Below are positions 50,713 to 58,222 of a stretch of DNA of 64,000 nucleotides, piece after piece. The translations under genes were made by a program, and so were the position numbers. The stretch spans positions 1-64,000 of the forward strand of contig NZ_MKQR01000023.1 in the NCBI RefSeq assembly GCF_001940455.1, read 5' to 3'. Position 1 is the first letter of the stretch, and the number at the start of each line of letters is the position of its first letter. This DNA comes from Actinokineospora bangkokensis. Lineage in GTDB: Bacteria > Actinomycetota > Actinomycetes > Mycobacteriales > Pseudonocardiaceae. The notes under the pieces were generated by a model that ran no database searches, had not been told where the DNA came from, and saw nothing but the letters and a program-made list of their open reading frames with translations.

Positions 50713-51032
50713 CCGCCACCCCCCAAGCTGTCCAGCAGCGCCCCGATCCCGCCGAAGTCCGCCTTGGCCGCGTCCTCGTTCCGCTGGTAGCCGTCCGCGG
50801 ACGTCCCGAGGTTGCCGCTGAACGTCGCGATGTCCGCCGACCAGGCCCGCAACCGCTCGTCCCACGCCTCGGCCAACGCCTGCGCCCGCCCCGCCGCGGC
50901 CGACCCGGGCATGGCCGCGCCCACCGGCCTGACCGCCTCACCCAGCTTCACCTGCCCGGCCTGCTCCCCAGCCGACCCCGCGGCCCTGGCCGCCTTGCGC
51001 AACCCCTCGACGTCGACCTCGTAGCCGTCCAC
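50709..51032 (-). CDS. WXG100/EspC-like small secreted protein
   Basis: A 107-aa helical-hairpin protein of ESAT-6/EspC (DUF2580) size. VDGYEVDVEGLRKAARAAGS opens it and WSADIATFSGNLGTSADGYQRNE closes the second helix with the YxxxD/E-like export pattern; a Gly tail ends it. First gene of a three-gene, 4-nt-overlap operon with the toxin-like and lipoprotein genes. The GTG lies 222 bp from the divergent cassette. Confidence 0.82.
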   Translation of the reverse strand: MDGYEVDVEGLRKAARAAGSAGEQAGQVKLGEAVRPVGAAMPGSAAAGRAQALAEAWDERLRAWSADIATFSGNLGTSADGYQRNEDAAKADFGGIGALLDSLGGGG

Positions 51033-51253
51033 GGCGGTGACGCTAGGCGATGAGGTCGAGGATCACGTGGCTTTCCCACCGACCATCACCCGGACGGACG
51101 TGCACCTTCCCGACAAATCCACGCGGCCCCCGAAGTCCGTTCCGGAGAACCGGCCGATTGGTGGGTGGCTGTCGGTGTCGAACGGGGTGGAACCGCAACC
51201 CGTGGGCTGGCGTCGAAGGGGGGCGTTGCAACCGGACTGGGTGGGGGAACTCG

Positions 51254-51661
51254 ATGGCCGTCGCTGACCGCGAAGAGGCGGGGAGGCGGACGACCGCGCT
51301 CACGTGCGCGGTGATCGCCCAGGTCGTGCTGGCGGGGGTCCTGGTCACGTGGGCGGGCACCGACGAGCCGCTGGGGCGCGACGTCTTCGGGCGGGGTGGG
51401 TCGGTGGGCGTGTTGGTCGCGGCGATGGCGCTCATCGGGGTGGGGGCGAGCCTGGTGCTCGTCCGGCCCGCGCGGCCGGTGCTGCTGGTCGGCGCGGTGG
51501 GGGTGGGTGTGGCGGTCGGGGGGCTGGCCGTGCTCGCGTTCGCGGCGCTGTCGGCGGCGACGGGGTTGTTGCTCTTGCTCGCGTGCGGGATGGCGGTGCC
51601 GGTCCTGCTGGGCGTCACGCGCACCCGCTCGCGGGCCCAGGACCGGACTGCGGGAGGGTGA
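51254..51661 (+). CDS. Small integral membrane protein
   Basis: A 135-aa protein with four predicted helices (LTCAVIAQVVLAGVLVTWAG, VLVAAMALIGVGASLVLV, VLLVGAVGVGVAVGGLAVLA and LLLLACGMAVPVLLGV) and no soluble domain. ATG 51254 has GGGGGAA upstream. It begins a plus-strand cassette with YbaB-like and WXG-like genes and its stop is 2 bp before the next start. Unknown function. Confidence 0.75.
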   Translation: MAVADREEAGRRTTALTCAVIAQVVLAGVLVTWAGTDEPLGRDVFGRGGSVGVLVAAMALIGVGASLVLVRPARPVLLVGAVGVGVAVGGLAVLAFAALSAATGLLLLLACGMAVPVLLGVTRTRSRAQDRTAGG

Positions 51662-51663
51662 TC

Positions 51664-52389
51664 GTGGACGACTTGATGGCGCAGTTCGCGCAGATGCAGA
51701 AGTACACCGCGGCCTTGCACGGGCTGATGACCGCGGCGCAGGAGCACGCGCCGCGGCACGCCGAGGGCACCGACGGGTCGGGGCTGGTGCGCGTGGAGCT
51801 CGGGCCGGACGGGCTGCCGGTGTCCATCCGCGTGGCCGCTGAGTGGACCAGGCGGATCACGGCGGAGGGGTTCGCCGGGGCGGTGGTCGAGGCCGCGCAG
51901 GCCGCGATGTCCGAGCGGATGCGGGAGTGGACCCAGGCGCTGGCCCAGGACGGGTGGCGCGACCGGGCGGACCGGATGCGCGGGCCGTCCGCCGCGACCG
52001 GGGGCCAGGTGCCCGCCGCGTTCCGCAAGCCCGCGCCGCAGGTCGACCCGCGGCCGATCGGGGACGTCGCGGAGGACATGTTCAAGGCCTTCGACCGGGT
52101 CGGGTCCGCCGCGAGCGCCCCGGCCGCGACCGGGGCGTCCGGGTCCGACGAGAGCGGCAAGCTGACGATCACCCTCTCGCCCACCGGCATGACCGGCTGC
52201 ACCGCCGACCCGCGCTGGGTGGCCGAGCAGAGCGCCGCCCGGCTGATGAACGCCCTCGACGGCGCGCTGCGCTCGGCCAAGGCCGCGCTCGCGGGCGCCG
52301 CCGCGGCGCCCACCCAGGACTCCGGGCTCGACGGCCTGCTCGCCGAGGCCATGGCCCTGCTGAACGACCCCCGCAAGCTCGCCGACTGA
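51664..52389 (+). CDS. YbaB/EbfC-like protein of a type VII cassette
   Basis: A 241-aa protein. The N-terminal about 95 residues (DDLMAQFAQMQKYTAALHG, GLVRVELGPDGLPVSIRV, AEGFAGAVVEAAQAAMSERM) have the helix-sheet-helix order of the YbaB/EbfC family often found next to WXG100 genes. The rest is Ala/Pro-rich with a short beta-like segment (GKLTITLSPTGMTGCTADP) and a helical end. GTG 51664, with GGGAGG 6 nt upstream, is preferred to GTG 51658 that overlaps the previous stop. DNA binding is not established for these long forms. Confidence 0.8.
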   Translation: MDDLMAQFAQMQKYTAALHGLMTAAQEHAPRHAEGTDGSGLVRVELGPDGLPVSIRVAAEWTRRITAEGFAGAVVEAAQAAMSERMREWTQALAQDGWRDRADRMRGPSAATGGQVPAAFRKPAPQVDPRPIGDVAEDMFKAFDRVGSAASAPAATGASGSDESGKLTITLSPTGMTGCTADPRWVAEQSAARLMNALDGALRSAKAALAGAAAAPTQDSGLDGLLAEAMALLNDPRKLAD

Positions 52390-52402
52390 GAGGAGCGCGA
52401 CG

Positions 52403-52717
52403 ATGGCACCGCCCACGTCGGAGCAGATCACCACCGCCATCCAGGCCCTGCGCACCGAGGCCGGGGTGTGGGACACCGAGTCCGCCGAGGTGGGCCGGAT
52501 GCCGCCGATGGCCGAGAAGCTCAAGCTCGACCGCGTCGAGGCCGGGCTGTTCCAGGTCGTGTTCGACGCCTACAAGCAGGTGATCGACCAGGTCATCGCG
52601 CGCACCACCGAGGGGGCTGCGCAGACCGCGGAGATCGCCAAGACGCTGCGCTCGGTGGCCGACACCTACGAGCGCGAAGAAGCCGCGAACGTGCACCGGC
52701 TCAACAACATCTACTAG
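52403..52717 (+). CDS. WXG100-like protein
   Basis: A 104-aa helical-hairpin protein. VWDTESAEVGRMPPMAEKL lies near the turn and the C-terminal helix ends ADTYEREEAANVHRLNNIY. AGGAG precedes the ATG. Size, composition and context fit an ESX substrate or partner; the classical W-x-G turn is replaced. The next gene starts 9 bp later. Confidence 0.82.
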   Translation: MAPPTSEQITTAIQALRTEAGVWDTESAEVGRMPPMAEKLKLDRVEAGLFQVVFDAYKQVIDQVIARTTEGAAQTAEIAKTLRSVADTYEREEAANVHRLNNIY

Positions 52718-52726
52718 GGGGCGGTC

Positions 52727-53515
52727 ATGTCGTTCAGCGAGGCGCAGTTCACCGAGGCCGTCAACAAGATCAACCAGGGTCTGGACAGCCTGTCGGTCAA
52801 GATCGGCGAGGTACCGCAGGCGGCGAACGCGGCGATGAACCACTGGTACATCCCGGACTTCGTCAAGGACGCGATCAAGTGGTGCGCGGAGAAGATCTGC
52901 GAACTGGCGAACTGGATCTGGGACAAGATCAAGGAGGTCATGAAGGGCGTCGCCGCACCGGTGCTGTTCTTCAAGTACGCCTTCGACTGGCAGGACATCC
53001 GCGGCGTGGCCAACGGCGTCACCGGCCAGCTCAAGCCGGAGGCCATGCCCGCGGTCAACTCCTGGACCGGCTCGGCGGCCACCGCCTACAAGGCCGTCAT
53101 CAAGCCCCAGGGCGACGCCGCGGGCAAGATCGCCACCATCTCCGACAAGACGGCCACCGCGCTGACCGTGTGCGCGGCGGCGGGCCTGGCGTTCTACGTG
53201 GCGATCGGGGTGATCCTGGTGAAGTTCATCGCCGCCATGGTCGCCGCCATCGCCGCCTTCGGCTCGGCGGTGTTCTCCTGGGCGGGCGCGGCCATCGTCG
53301 TCGAGGAGGCGGGCGTCAACAGCGGCCTCATCTGGGCCGCCATCGCCGCCCTGACCGCCGCCCTCGGCGCCCAGGCCAGCCAGATGGTCGCCCTCCACGG
53401 CGAGGCCGTCGACGCCAGCTTCTTCCCCGGCGGCAAGTGGCCCGACCCCACCACCGGCGCCTACTCCGACGGCACCGTCACCGACGGCGACGCCGACTGG
53501 TCCCTCAACAAGTAG
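52727..53515 (+). CDS. WXG-type protein with membrane helices
   Basis: A 262-aa protein: an amphipathic N-terminus (MSFSEAQFTEAVNKINQGLD), then a Trp/Lys-rich helix (IKWCAEKICELANWIWDKIKE), a WTGSAATAYKAV WXG element at about 105-116, and two long hydrophobic helices (about 145-195) plus LIWAAIAALTAALGA. The tail is Asp/Gly-rich. Such proteins carry a WXG module fused to membrane-spanning or pore-like segments. GGGGG ribosome site. Terminal gene of the cassette. Confidence 0.8.
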   Translation: MSFSEAQFTEAVNKINQGLDSLSVKIGEVPQAANAAMNHWYIPDFVKDAIKWCAEKICELANWIWDKIKEVMKGVAAPVLFFKYAFDWQDIRGVANGVTGQLKPEAMPAVNSWTGSAATAYKAVIKPQGDAAGKIATISDKTATALTVCAAAGLAFYVAIGVILVKFIAAMVAAIAAFGSAVFSWAGAAIVVEEAGVNSGLIWAAIAALTAALGAQASQMVALHGEAVDASFFPGGKWPDPTTGAYSDGTVTDGDADWSLNK

Positions 53516-53521
53516 CCGCCT

Positions 53522-53553
53522 CCCCGCACCCGCCCACGCGGGCGGGTGCGGGG
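53522..53553 (+). terminator. 14-bp hairpin ending the plus-strand T7SS cassette
   Basis: CCCCGCACCCGCCC pairs perfectly around ACGC, 6 bp past the stop. Confidence 0.85.
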
Positions 53554-53627
53554 CCTCCTGACCCTTTCGCCGCGGGCCGCGCCTCGGGGATCCTGTGCGT
53601 CGCTGTTCGACCCACTGGGGAGGCTTT

Positions 53628-54275
53628 GTGCTGCGGCGTGTTGTGGTGGCGGGGGTTGTTGTCCTCGTCGCGTGTGGGTGCTCCACTTCTGTGCGGGGGT
53701 CGGCTAGTGGGGGCGGGGCGCCGTCGTCTTCGTCGTCGTCGGAGATCTCGGGTGGGTCGGCGGGTGGGGTGGAGTTCCGGCCGGTGGTCGTTGCCGCGGG
53801 TGAGGGCGCGTCGGGGGCCGGGTGTGCCAGCGCTCAGTGCAGGCAGGATCCGCGGTTGCTGTCCGATCCCGGTGCTCAGCAGGAAGCGTTGGCAGGGATC
53901 GACTGCGACGCTGCGGAGCCCGGGGGGTTCGACGCCGAGCAACCGCTGGTGGCGTGCGCCGAGGACGGGTCGGAGCGGTTCGTGCTCGACAAGGCCCTCT
54001 TCACCGGGGAGGGGGTCTCCGCGGCGAAGGCGAGCAAGGCCGAGTACGGCTCCGGCTGGGCCGTCACGATCAGCCTGCGCTCCGCTGAGCAGCGCACCTG
54101 GACCGACTACACCACCAACCACCTGAGCGAGCGGGTCGCCTTCGTGGTCGACGGCCGGGTCGTGTCCGCGCCCACCATCCAGGGCGCCATCACCGGCGAC
54201 ACCACCATCACCGGTGGCTCCGGCGGCTTCACCGAGGACGAGGCCACCGATCTGGCCAAGCGCCTCGGCGGCTGA
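53628..54275 (+). CDS. Lipoprotein with SecD P1-head-like domain
   Basis: A 215-aa lipoprotein; VLRRVVVAGVVVLVACGCS contains lipobox LVAC. A Ser/Gly linker follows, then a C-terminal domain with LDKALFTGEGVSAAKASK, RVAFVVDGRVVSAPTIQGAI and EDEATDLAKRLGG. These are the strand-helix motifs of the SecD periplasmic P1 head, here without any SecD transmembrane part. GTG 53628 has GGGAGG upstream. It might modulate secretion or be an independent adaptation of the fold. Confidence 0.82.
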   Translation: MLRRVVVAGVVVLVACGCSTSVRGSASGGGAPSSSSSSEISGGSAGGVEFRPVVVAAGEGASGAGCASAQCRQDPRLLSDPGAQQEALAGIDCDAAEPGGFDAEQPLVACAEDGSERFVLDKALFTGEGVSAAKASKAEYGSGWAVTISLRSAEQRTWTDYTTNHLSERVAFVVDGRVVSAPTIQGAITGDTTITGGSGGFTEDEATDLAKRLGG

Positions 54276-54335
54276 CCGGTCCCGGCGCGGTCCCCACCCC
54301 CGGACCACCCCGCGGCCGACGTCGTCCTCTGTGGA

Positions 54336-55130
54336 CTAGGTCAGCGCCACCAGCTGGTCGCCGTCGTCCTCGGGGAGGTGGGGGTGCGAGGTGACGGTGA
54401 CGGTGCTGGTGATCAGCTCGGTGTCGTTGGGCGTGGTAAGGAAGGCGGTGTCGGCGGCGTCGCGGCCGGTGGCGATGCGGACGAAGCTGGGTCGCGGGGC
54501 CAGGCGGGTGGCGTCGAAGACGTACCAGCGGTCGCCGATGGCTGCCTCGAAGACCGCGTGGAAGTCCATCGGGGACAGCCCCGGCGCGTACACCGACACG
54601 AACCGCGCCGGGACGTCGACCGCCCGGCACAGGGCCACCGCCAGGTGGGCGTAGTCCCGGCAGACCCCCTCGGCCAGCAGCAGGGTGTCGACCGCGTCGT
54701 CGGTGGGTCCGCTGGAACCGCCGACGTAGGACAGGTGGCCCGCCACGTGGTCGACGATCACCCGCACCTTCTCCTCCGGGTCCACCCGGTCCCCGATGAC
54801 CCGGGTCGCGTACCCGCCGAGGCGGTCGGCCGGGCAGTAGCGGCTCGGGCGCAGGTACTCGATGCGCTCGGCCTCGGTGACGGGCACCGACGCGCCCTCG
54901 GCGTAGGGGTGCCTGGCGCGGTAGCGCAGGGCCAGCTCACCCGGGTTCGCCGCCACGACGTGCAGGCGGGTCCCCCCGGGCATGCCGACCTCGCGGACCG
55001 AGCCGGGGGCGCCCTCCACCCACAACCGCTCGTCGTCGACGGCCCCGGCAGGGGCCACCGACACGGTGACCGGGCCGGGTCGGGACAGCCGCATCCGCAG
55101 CTCGACGTGGATCTGGCAGTGCTGCAACAC
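54336..55130 (-). CDS. Transglutaminase-like protein
   Basis: A 264-aa cytosolic protein with N-terminal beta-sandwich and transglutaminase core. The catalytic triad is visible: Cys in LAEGVCRDYAHLAVALCR, His in MDFHAVFEAAIGDRW, Asp in YVFDATRLAPRPS. Family members include amidases and proteases as well as cross-linkers; the substrate is unknown. GTG 55130 sits directly against GAGGAG, so ATG 55094 (MRLSRPG) is a possible true start. Confidence 0.9.
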   Translation of the reverse strand: MLQHCQIHVELRMRLSRPGPVTVSVAPAGAVDDERLWVEGAPGSVREVGMPGGTRLHVVAANPGELALRYRARHPYAEGASVPVTEAERIEYLRPSRYCPADRLGGYATRVIGDRVDPEEKVRVIVDHVAGHLSYVGGSSGPTDDAVDTLLLAEGVCRDYAHLAVALCRAVDVPARFVSVYAPGLSPMDFHAVFEAAIGDRWYVFDATRLAPRPSFVRIATGRDAADTAFLTTPNDTELITSTVTVTSHPHLPEDDGDQLVALT

Positions 55131-55188
55131 CTCCTCATCATCCGGGAAGGTCGGCCCCCGGTGCAGGCCGCACCGGGGGAACCCGCGC

Positions 55189-55683
55189 TCAACCCGCCGC
55201 CGCGGGCACCGCGCCCCGGCCGACCAGCCCCGCGGTCGTCTCGTTCAGGAGCCTGCCCACCACGTCCGGGTCGCAGCTGATCCTGGCCAGCCGGGCCCGG
55301 ATCGCCGCCGGTGAGCGCTCGTGCTCGGACGCGAGCTGCCGGATCACCTCCGGCGCCGGATCTGTCGGCGGGTGCGACAACCAGGCCTCGCGCAGCGCGG
55401 CATCCGACTCCGCCGTCCAGCGCTGGTTGGCGTTGCCGCTGGTGGGGGGCTTGCGCGAGCGCGGTGACCGAAGGCCGGAGAGGGCTGTGAGCGACTGGGT
55501 GAGCAGGCGGGCGCACGGCGCCGCGCCACCCGGCGGCAGGGTCAGCGACCCCTCCGCGACCCGGGTGCCCTCGGCGTCAACGCCGGTCAGCTCGACGGCG
55601 GTGTTGCCGTCCTCGTCAGTGGTGAGGCGCAAGGTGTAGTCGACGTCCTGCGCGGTGCTGGTGTGCTCAAGTGTGAATGCCAT
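55189..55683 (-). CDS. Hypothetical protein with Myb/SANT-like C-terminal helices
   Basis: A 164-aa protein. Residues 1-65 are a beta-rich domain (FTLEHTSTAQDVDYTLRLTT, AVELTGVDAEGTRVAEGSL). About 90-145 reads RWTAESDAALREAWL and HERSPAAIRARLARIS, with the spacing of a Trp-led Myb/SANT-like three-helix DNA-binding unit found in some bacterial helicase-associated proteins. ATG 55683. DNA binding is inference. Confidence 0.7.
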   Translation of the reverse strand: MAFTLEHTSTAQDVDYTLRLTTDEDGNTAVELTGVDAEGTRVAEGSLTLPPGGAAPCARLLTQSLTALSGLRSPRSRKPPTSGNANQRWTAESDAALREAWLSHPPTDPAPEVIRQLASEHERSPAAIRARLARISCDPDVVGRLLNETTAGLVGRGAVPAAAG

Positions 55684-55737
55684 GCGCAGCACGGTAGGGC
55701 GGATCCGTCAACCCCGGGGAAAGTTGTCCACAGGCCC

Positions 55738-55989
55738 CTAGCGAGGGTCCGGCCGCCGCCGCTCCGGGCCGACCTCGTGCGGTTCGTCCGAGGGTTCCGG
55801 CGGCTCCTGGGGCAGGTCGTGCTCCTCGCGCAGGATCGTCTCCACCGTCCGGCTGGCCCGGCGCAGCCGCCAGACCAGCAGCGCCACGACGAGGACCGCC
55901 GCGGCGAGGACGCACAGGGCTGTCGCCACCCGGTTCACCGCCTCGACCGCTCGCCAGTACCCCCAGGTTCCCATCCCGTGCGGGTGCAC
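55738..55989 (-). CDS. Small single-pass membrane protein
   Basis: Up to 83 aa with one helix (VATALCVLAAAVLVVALLVW) followed by a basic then Pro/Glu-rich cytosolic tail. GTG 55989 is the first start; ATG 55974 (MGTWGYWRAVEAV) is equally likely. No family recognised. A TTGTCCACA nonamer lies just beyond its stop at 55724-55732. Confidence 0.55.
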   Translation of the reverse strand: MHPHGMGTWGYWRAVEAVNRVATALCVLAAAVLVVALLVWRLRRASRTVETILREEHDLPQEPPEPSDEPHEVGPERRRPDPR

Positions 55990-56064
55990 GCCCGCCCGCG
56001 GCCCGACGTTTGCCTGAACCCCCCACCCATTCCGCCCGTTCGGGCCAACCGAGGTCCGCGCGGG

Positions 56065-57252
56065 CTAGGTCGTCCGGACCAAGGTCTCCCGCGCGGGCAG
56101 CCACACCAGCAGCGCGACCAGCGCCAACGCGCCGGTGACGGTGAACGCGGTGGTGTACGAGAAGTGGTCGGCGAGCAGCCCCGTGGCCACCGGGCCGAGC
56201 ACGGCGCCCACGTCCGTCGCCATCTGGAACACCGCGAGCACCTGCCCGCCGCGCGCGCCCGACCCCAGCACGTCGGCCACCGCGGCCTGCTGCGGCGGGG
56301 TGAGCAGCCCCGTGCCCAACCCGGCCACGACCGTCGCCAGCAGGAACAGCGGCACCGACCCGGCCACCCCGCTCCACACCGTGCCCGCCGCGAGCACCCC
56401 CAGCCCGAGCACCACCAGCGGCTTGCGGCCCACCCGGTCCGACAGCCGCCCCGACACCAGCAGCATCGCCACGTTGCCCGCCGCGAACACCGCCAGCGCC
56501 GTCCCCGCGAAGGCCTCGTCCCTGGCCAGCACCTCCACCACGAACAGCGGCAGCAGCGACACCCGCACCCCGAACGACCAGCCCTGCGCGAACCCCGACA
56601 CCAGCGCCGCCCGGTACGCCCCGCTGATCAGCGCTTCACGCAGTGAAACGGTGACCTCGCCTGCCGCTGCCCGCCCGGCGGGCACCGTGTCGCGCAGCAG
56701 GACGCCCACGACCAGCACCGCCACCACCAGCGCCCCCGCGTAGACCAGGAACGGCGCCCGGATCGAGATCGTGACGAGCCCGCCGCCGAGCAGCGGTCCG
56801 GCGAGGTTCCCGAGCAGGAAGCTCGACCCCCACAGCCCCGACGCGCGCCCGCGGAGCGGCGGCGGCGTCAACCGCACCAGCAGCCCGACCCCGGACACGG
56901 TGAACATCGTCGACCCGATGCCGCCCACCCCGCGCAGCACCAGCAGTTGCCAGTAGTCCGCAGCGAACGCGCACGCCCCGGTGCTCAGCGCGACGATCGA
57001 CAACCCCGACAGGTACACCCACCGCTCACCCACCCTGGTGACCAACCGCCCACCTGCGGGCGCGAACACCAACCGGCTCACGGCGAACGCGCTGACCACC
57101 ACCGACGCGGCGGTGACGCTGACGTTGAACCCCCGGGCGAAGGCGGGCAGCGCGGGCGCCACCAACCCGAACCCCACCGCGATGACGAAGTTCGCCACCG
57201 CCAGCACCCACACCTCGCGCGGCAACGCCGCCGCCCGCCCGACCCGCAGCAA
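56065..57252 (-). CDS. MFS transporter, drug-efflux type
   Basis: A 395-aa, 12-helix major facilitator. VANFVIAVGFGLVAPALPAF is the helix-1 pattern, RLVTRVGERWVYLSG the loop 2-3 motif, and GIGSTMFTVSGVGLLV plus GLLTPPQQAAVADV match the DHA1 multidrug group. Substrate unknown. The start is TTG 57252, with GGAGG 10 nt upstream and TATAGT (57285-57280) as a good -10. Confidence 0.9.
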   Translation of the reverse strand: MLRVGRAAALPREVWVLAVANFVIAVGFGLVAPALPAFARGFNVSVTAASVVVSAFAVSRLVFAPAGGRLVTRVGERWVYLSGLSIVALSTGACAFAADYWQLLVLRGVGGIGSTMFTVSGVGLLVRLTPPPLRGRASGLWGSSFLLGNLAGPLLGGGLVTISIRAPFLVYAGALVVAVLVVGVLLRDTVPAGRAAAGEVTVSLREALISGAYRAALVSGFAQGWSFGVRVSLLPLFVVEVLARDEAFAGTALAVFAAGNVAMLLVSGRLSDRVGRKPLVVLGLGVLAAGTVWSGVAGSVPLFLLATVVAGLGTGLLTPPQQAAVADVLGSGARGGQVLAVFQMATDVGAVLGPVATGLLADHFSYTTAFTVTGALALVALLVWLPARETLVRTT

Positions 57253-57279
57253 CCCCGTGCCCTCCGCTCCGCCCGGCGC

Positions 57280-57285
57280 ACTATA
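57280..57285 (-). promoter_or_regulatory. TATAGT -10 element of the MFS gene
   Basis: TATAGT reads on the minus strand 27 nt before the TTG start. No clear -35 is seen. Confidence 0.5.
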
Positions 57286-57368
57286 AGCACGTTCGGGTGC
57301 GCCCCCGACGCATCGGGGTCGATCGGGGGTACCTCCCCGGTTGTCATCCCCCGACCGAAGGAAAACCC

Positions 57369-57560
57369 ATGTCCGAACCCCTGGACCACGTCGAGGTCAT
57401 CGCCGTCCTCGCCAAGCTCGCCGAGGCCGAGCGCGATGCCCGCGCCCTCACCACCGACGAGTCCTACCGCGCAGGCCAGGCCGCGGGCCTCGAACTCGCC
57501 CAGCGCATCGTCCGCGAACTGGCGGGCCTCCCGGTCGAGGCCGACTCGGGCCGCGTCTGA
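57369..57560 (+). CDS. Small hypothetical protein
   Basis: A 63-aa helical, acidic protein (LDHVEVIAVLAKLAEAERDA, AGQAAGLELAQRIVRELAG). ATG 57369 has AAGGA 8 nt upstream, which supports it being real despite its length. No family recognised. It is divergent from the MFS gene and followed by the repeat-rich non-coding region. Confidence 0.65.
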   Translation: MSEPLDHVEVIAVLAKLAEAERDARALTTDESYRAGQAAGLELAQRIVRELAGLPVEADSGRV

Positions 57561-57669
57561 CCCCGGCGCGCGGCGGGCCCGGGGAACGGGGCCACCGGAC
57601 CCGCCGCACCGGTCAACCCCTCCAGTTGTCCACAGCCTCCTCCGCGCACCCCGGTTCTGTCGCCCGCTC

Positions 57670-57709
57670 CCGGTAGCGTTGAAAACAGGGGTCCCCCTGG
57701 CCGGGGTAC
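57670..57709 (+). repeat. Repeat copy 1 (TAGCGTT...CAGGGGTCCCCCTG)
   Basis: Core GTAGCGTTGAAAACAGGGG then TCCCCCTGG and CGGGGTAC. CAGGGGTCCCCCTG (57686-57699) is an inverted repeat, and TAGCGT resembles a -10 box. Confidence 0.8.
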
Positions 57710-57874
57710 GCCTGCACGAGCTTGGGCCTTCTTCTGCTGACGTCATCTCTCTGCTGGCGGTGTGCCGGTGCGCTAGGCAGGGTCGGCTTTCGCTGTTTCC
57801 GACCGCGGGTCTATCCACAGCTTCGCGACTTGTCCACAGGGGTTGTGCACATCTTCTTCTGGGTCGTGCCGCGT

Positions 57875-57913
57875 CGGTAGCGTTAAGAACAGGGGTCCCC
57901 CTGGGCGGGGTAC
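57875..57913 (+). repeat. Repeat copy 2
   Basis: Same order as copy 1, with GTTAAGAACAGG in the middle. The palindrome is at 57890-57903. 205 bp after copy 1. Confidence 0.8.
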
Positions 57914-58043
57914 CTCCGCGCTCGCGCGCGGTGGGCGGCTTCGTGGCTGGGCGGAGCGGGCCTGCGGTGGTGGGGCGCACAGTTGTCCACAAGCGCCGGA
58001 TCTGTCCACAGGCGACGTTGTGGTCCTATTCCTTGTCGTGGTG

Positions 58044-58083
58044 CGGCAGTAACGTTGAAAACAGGGGTCCCCTGGGCGGGGGG
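58044..58083 (+). repeat. Repeat copy 3
   Basis: Begins CGGCAGTAACGTT. The palindrome CAGGGGTCCCCTG is perfect with an odd centre (58062-58074). 169 bp after copy 2. Confidence 0.78.
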
Positions 58084-58222
58084 ACCTGGGCGGGAGCTTG
58101 CGGTGGGGCGGGGTGGGTTGGAGGCTGGTGCTTGGTGGATGGGGGGTGCGGGTTGAGGGAGGTGGGCGGCGGGGTCGGGAGGCCGAGGGTAGTGCGGGGG
58201 TGAGGTGGGAGTGCGGGGTGGG

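Larger units (their letters stand above)
57561..58222. other. Non-coding 0.66-kb region with repeats and DnaA-box-like nonamers
   Basis: No frame here looks coding. It holds three diverged copies of a roughly 40-bp repeat and five nonamers close to the actinobacterial DnaA box TTGTCCACA: 57626-57634, 57811-57819 (CTATCCACA), 57830-57838, 57983-57991 and 58002-58010 (CTGTCCACA). Each repeat is preceded by a nonamer by about 35-45 bp, so the duplicated unit is longer than the core. No dnaA, dnaN or parAB lies near, so it is not the standard oriC. Confidence 0.7.

Noticed and set aside
57626..58010. Chromosomal replication origin
   Set aside because: DnaA-box-like nonamers cluster here, but dnaA, dnaN, gyrB, rpmH or parAB are absent and no AT-rich unwinding element is visible. 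Kept only as an unexplained cluster.
57670..58083. CRISPR array
   Set aside because: Only three copies, imperfect, with spacings of 169-205 bp and no cas genes.
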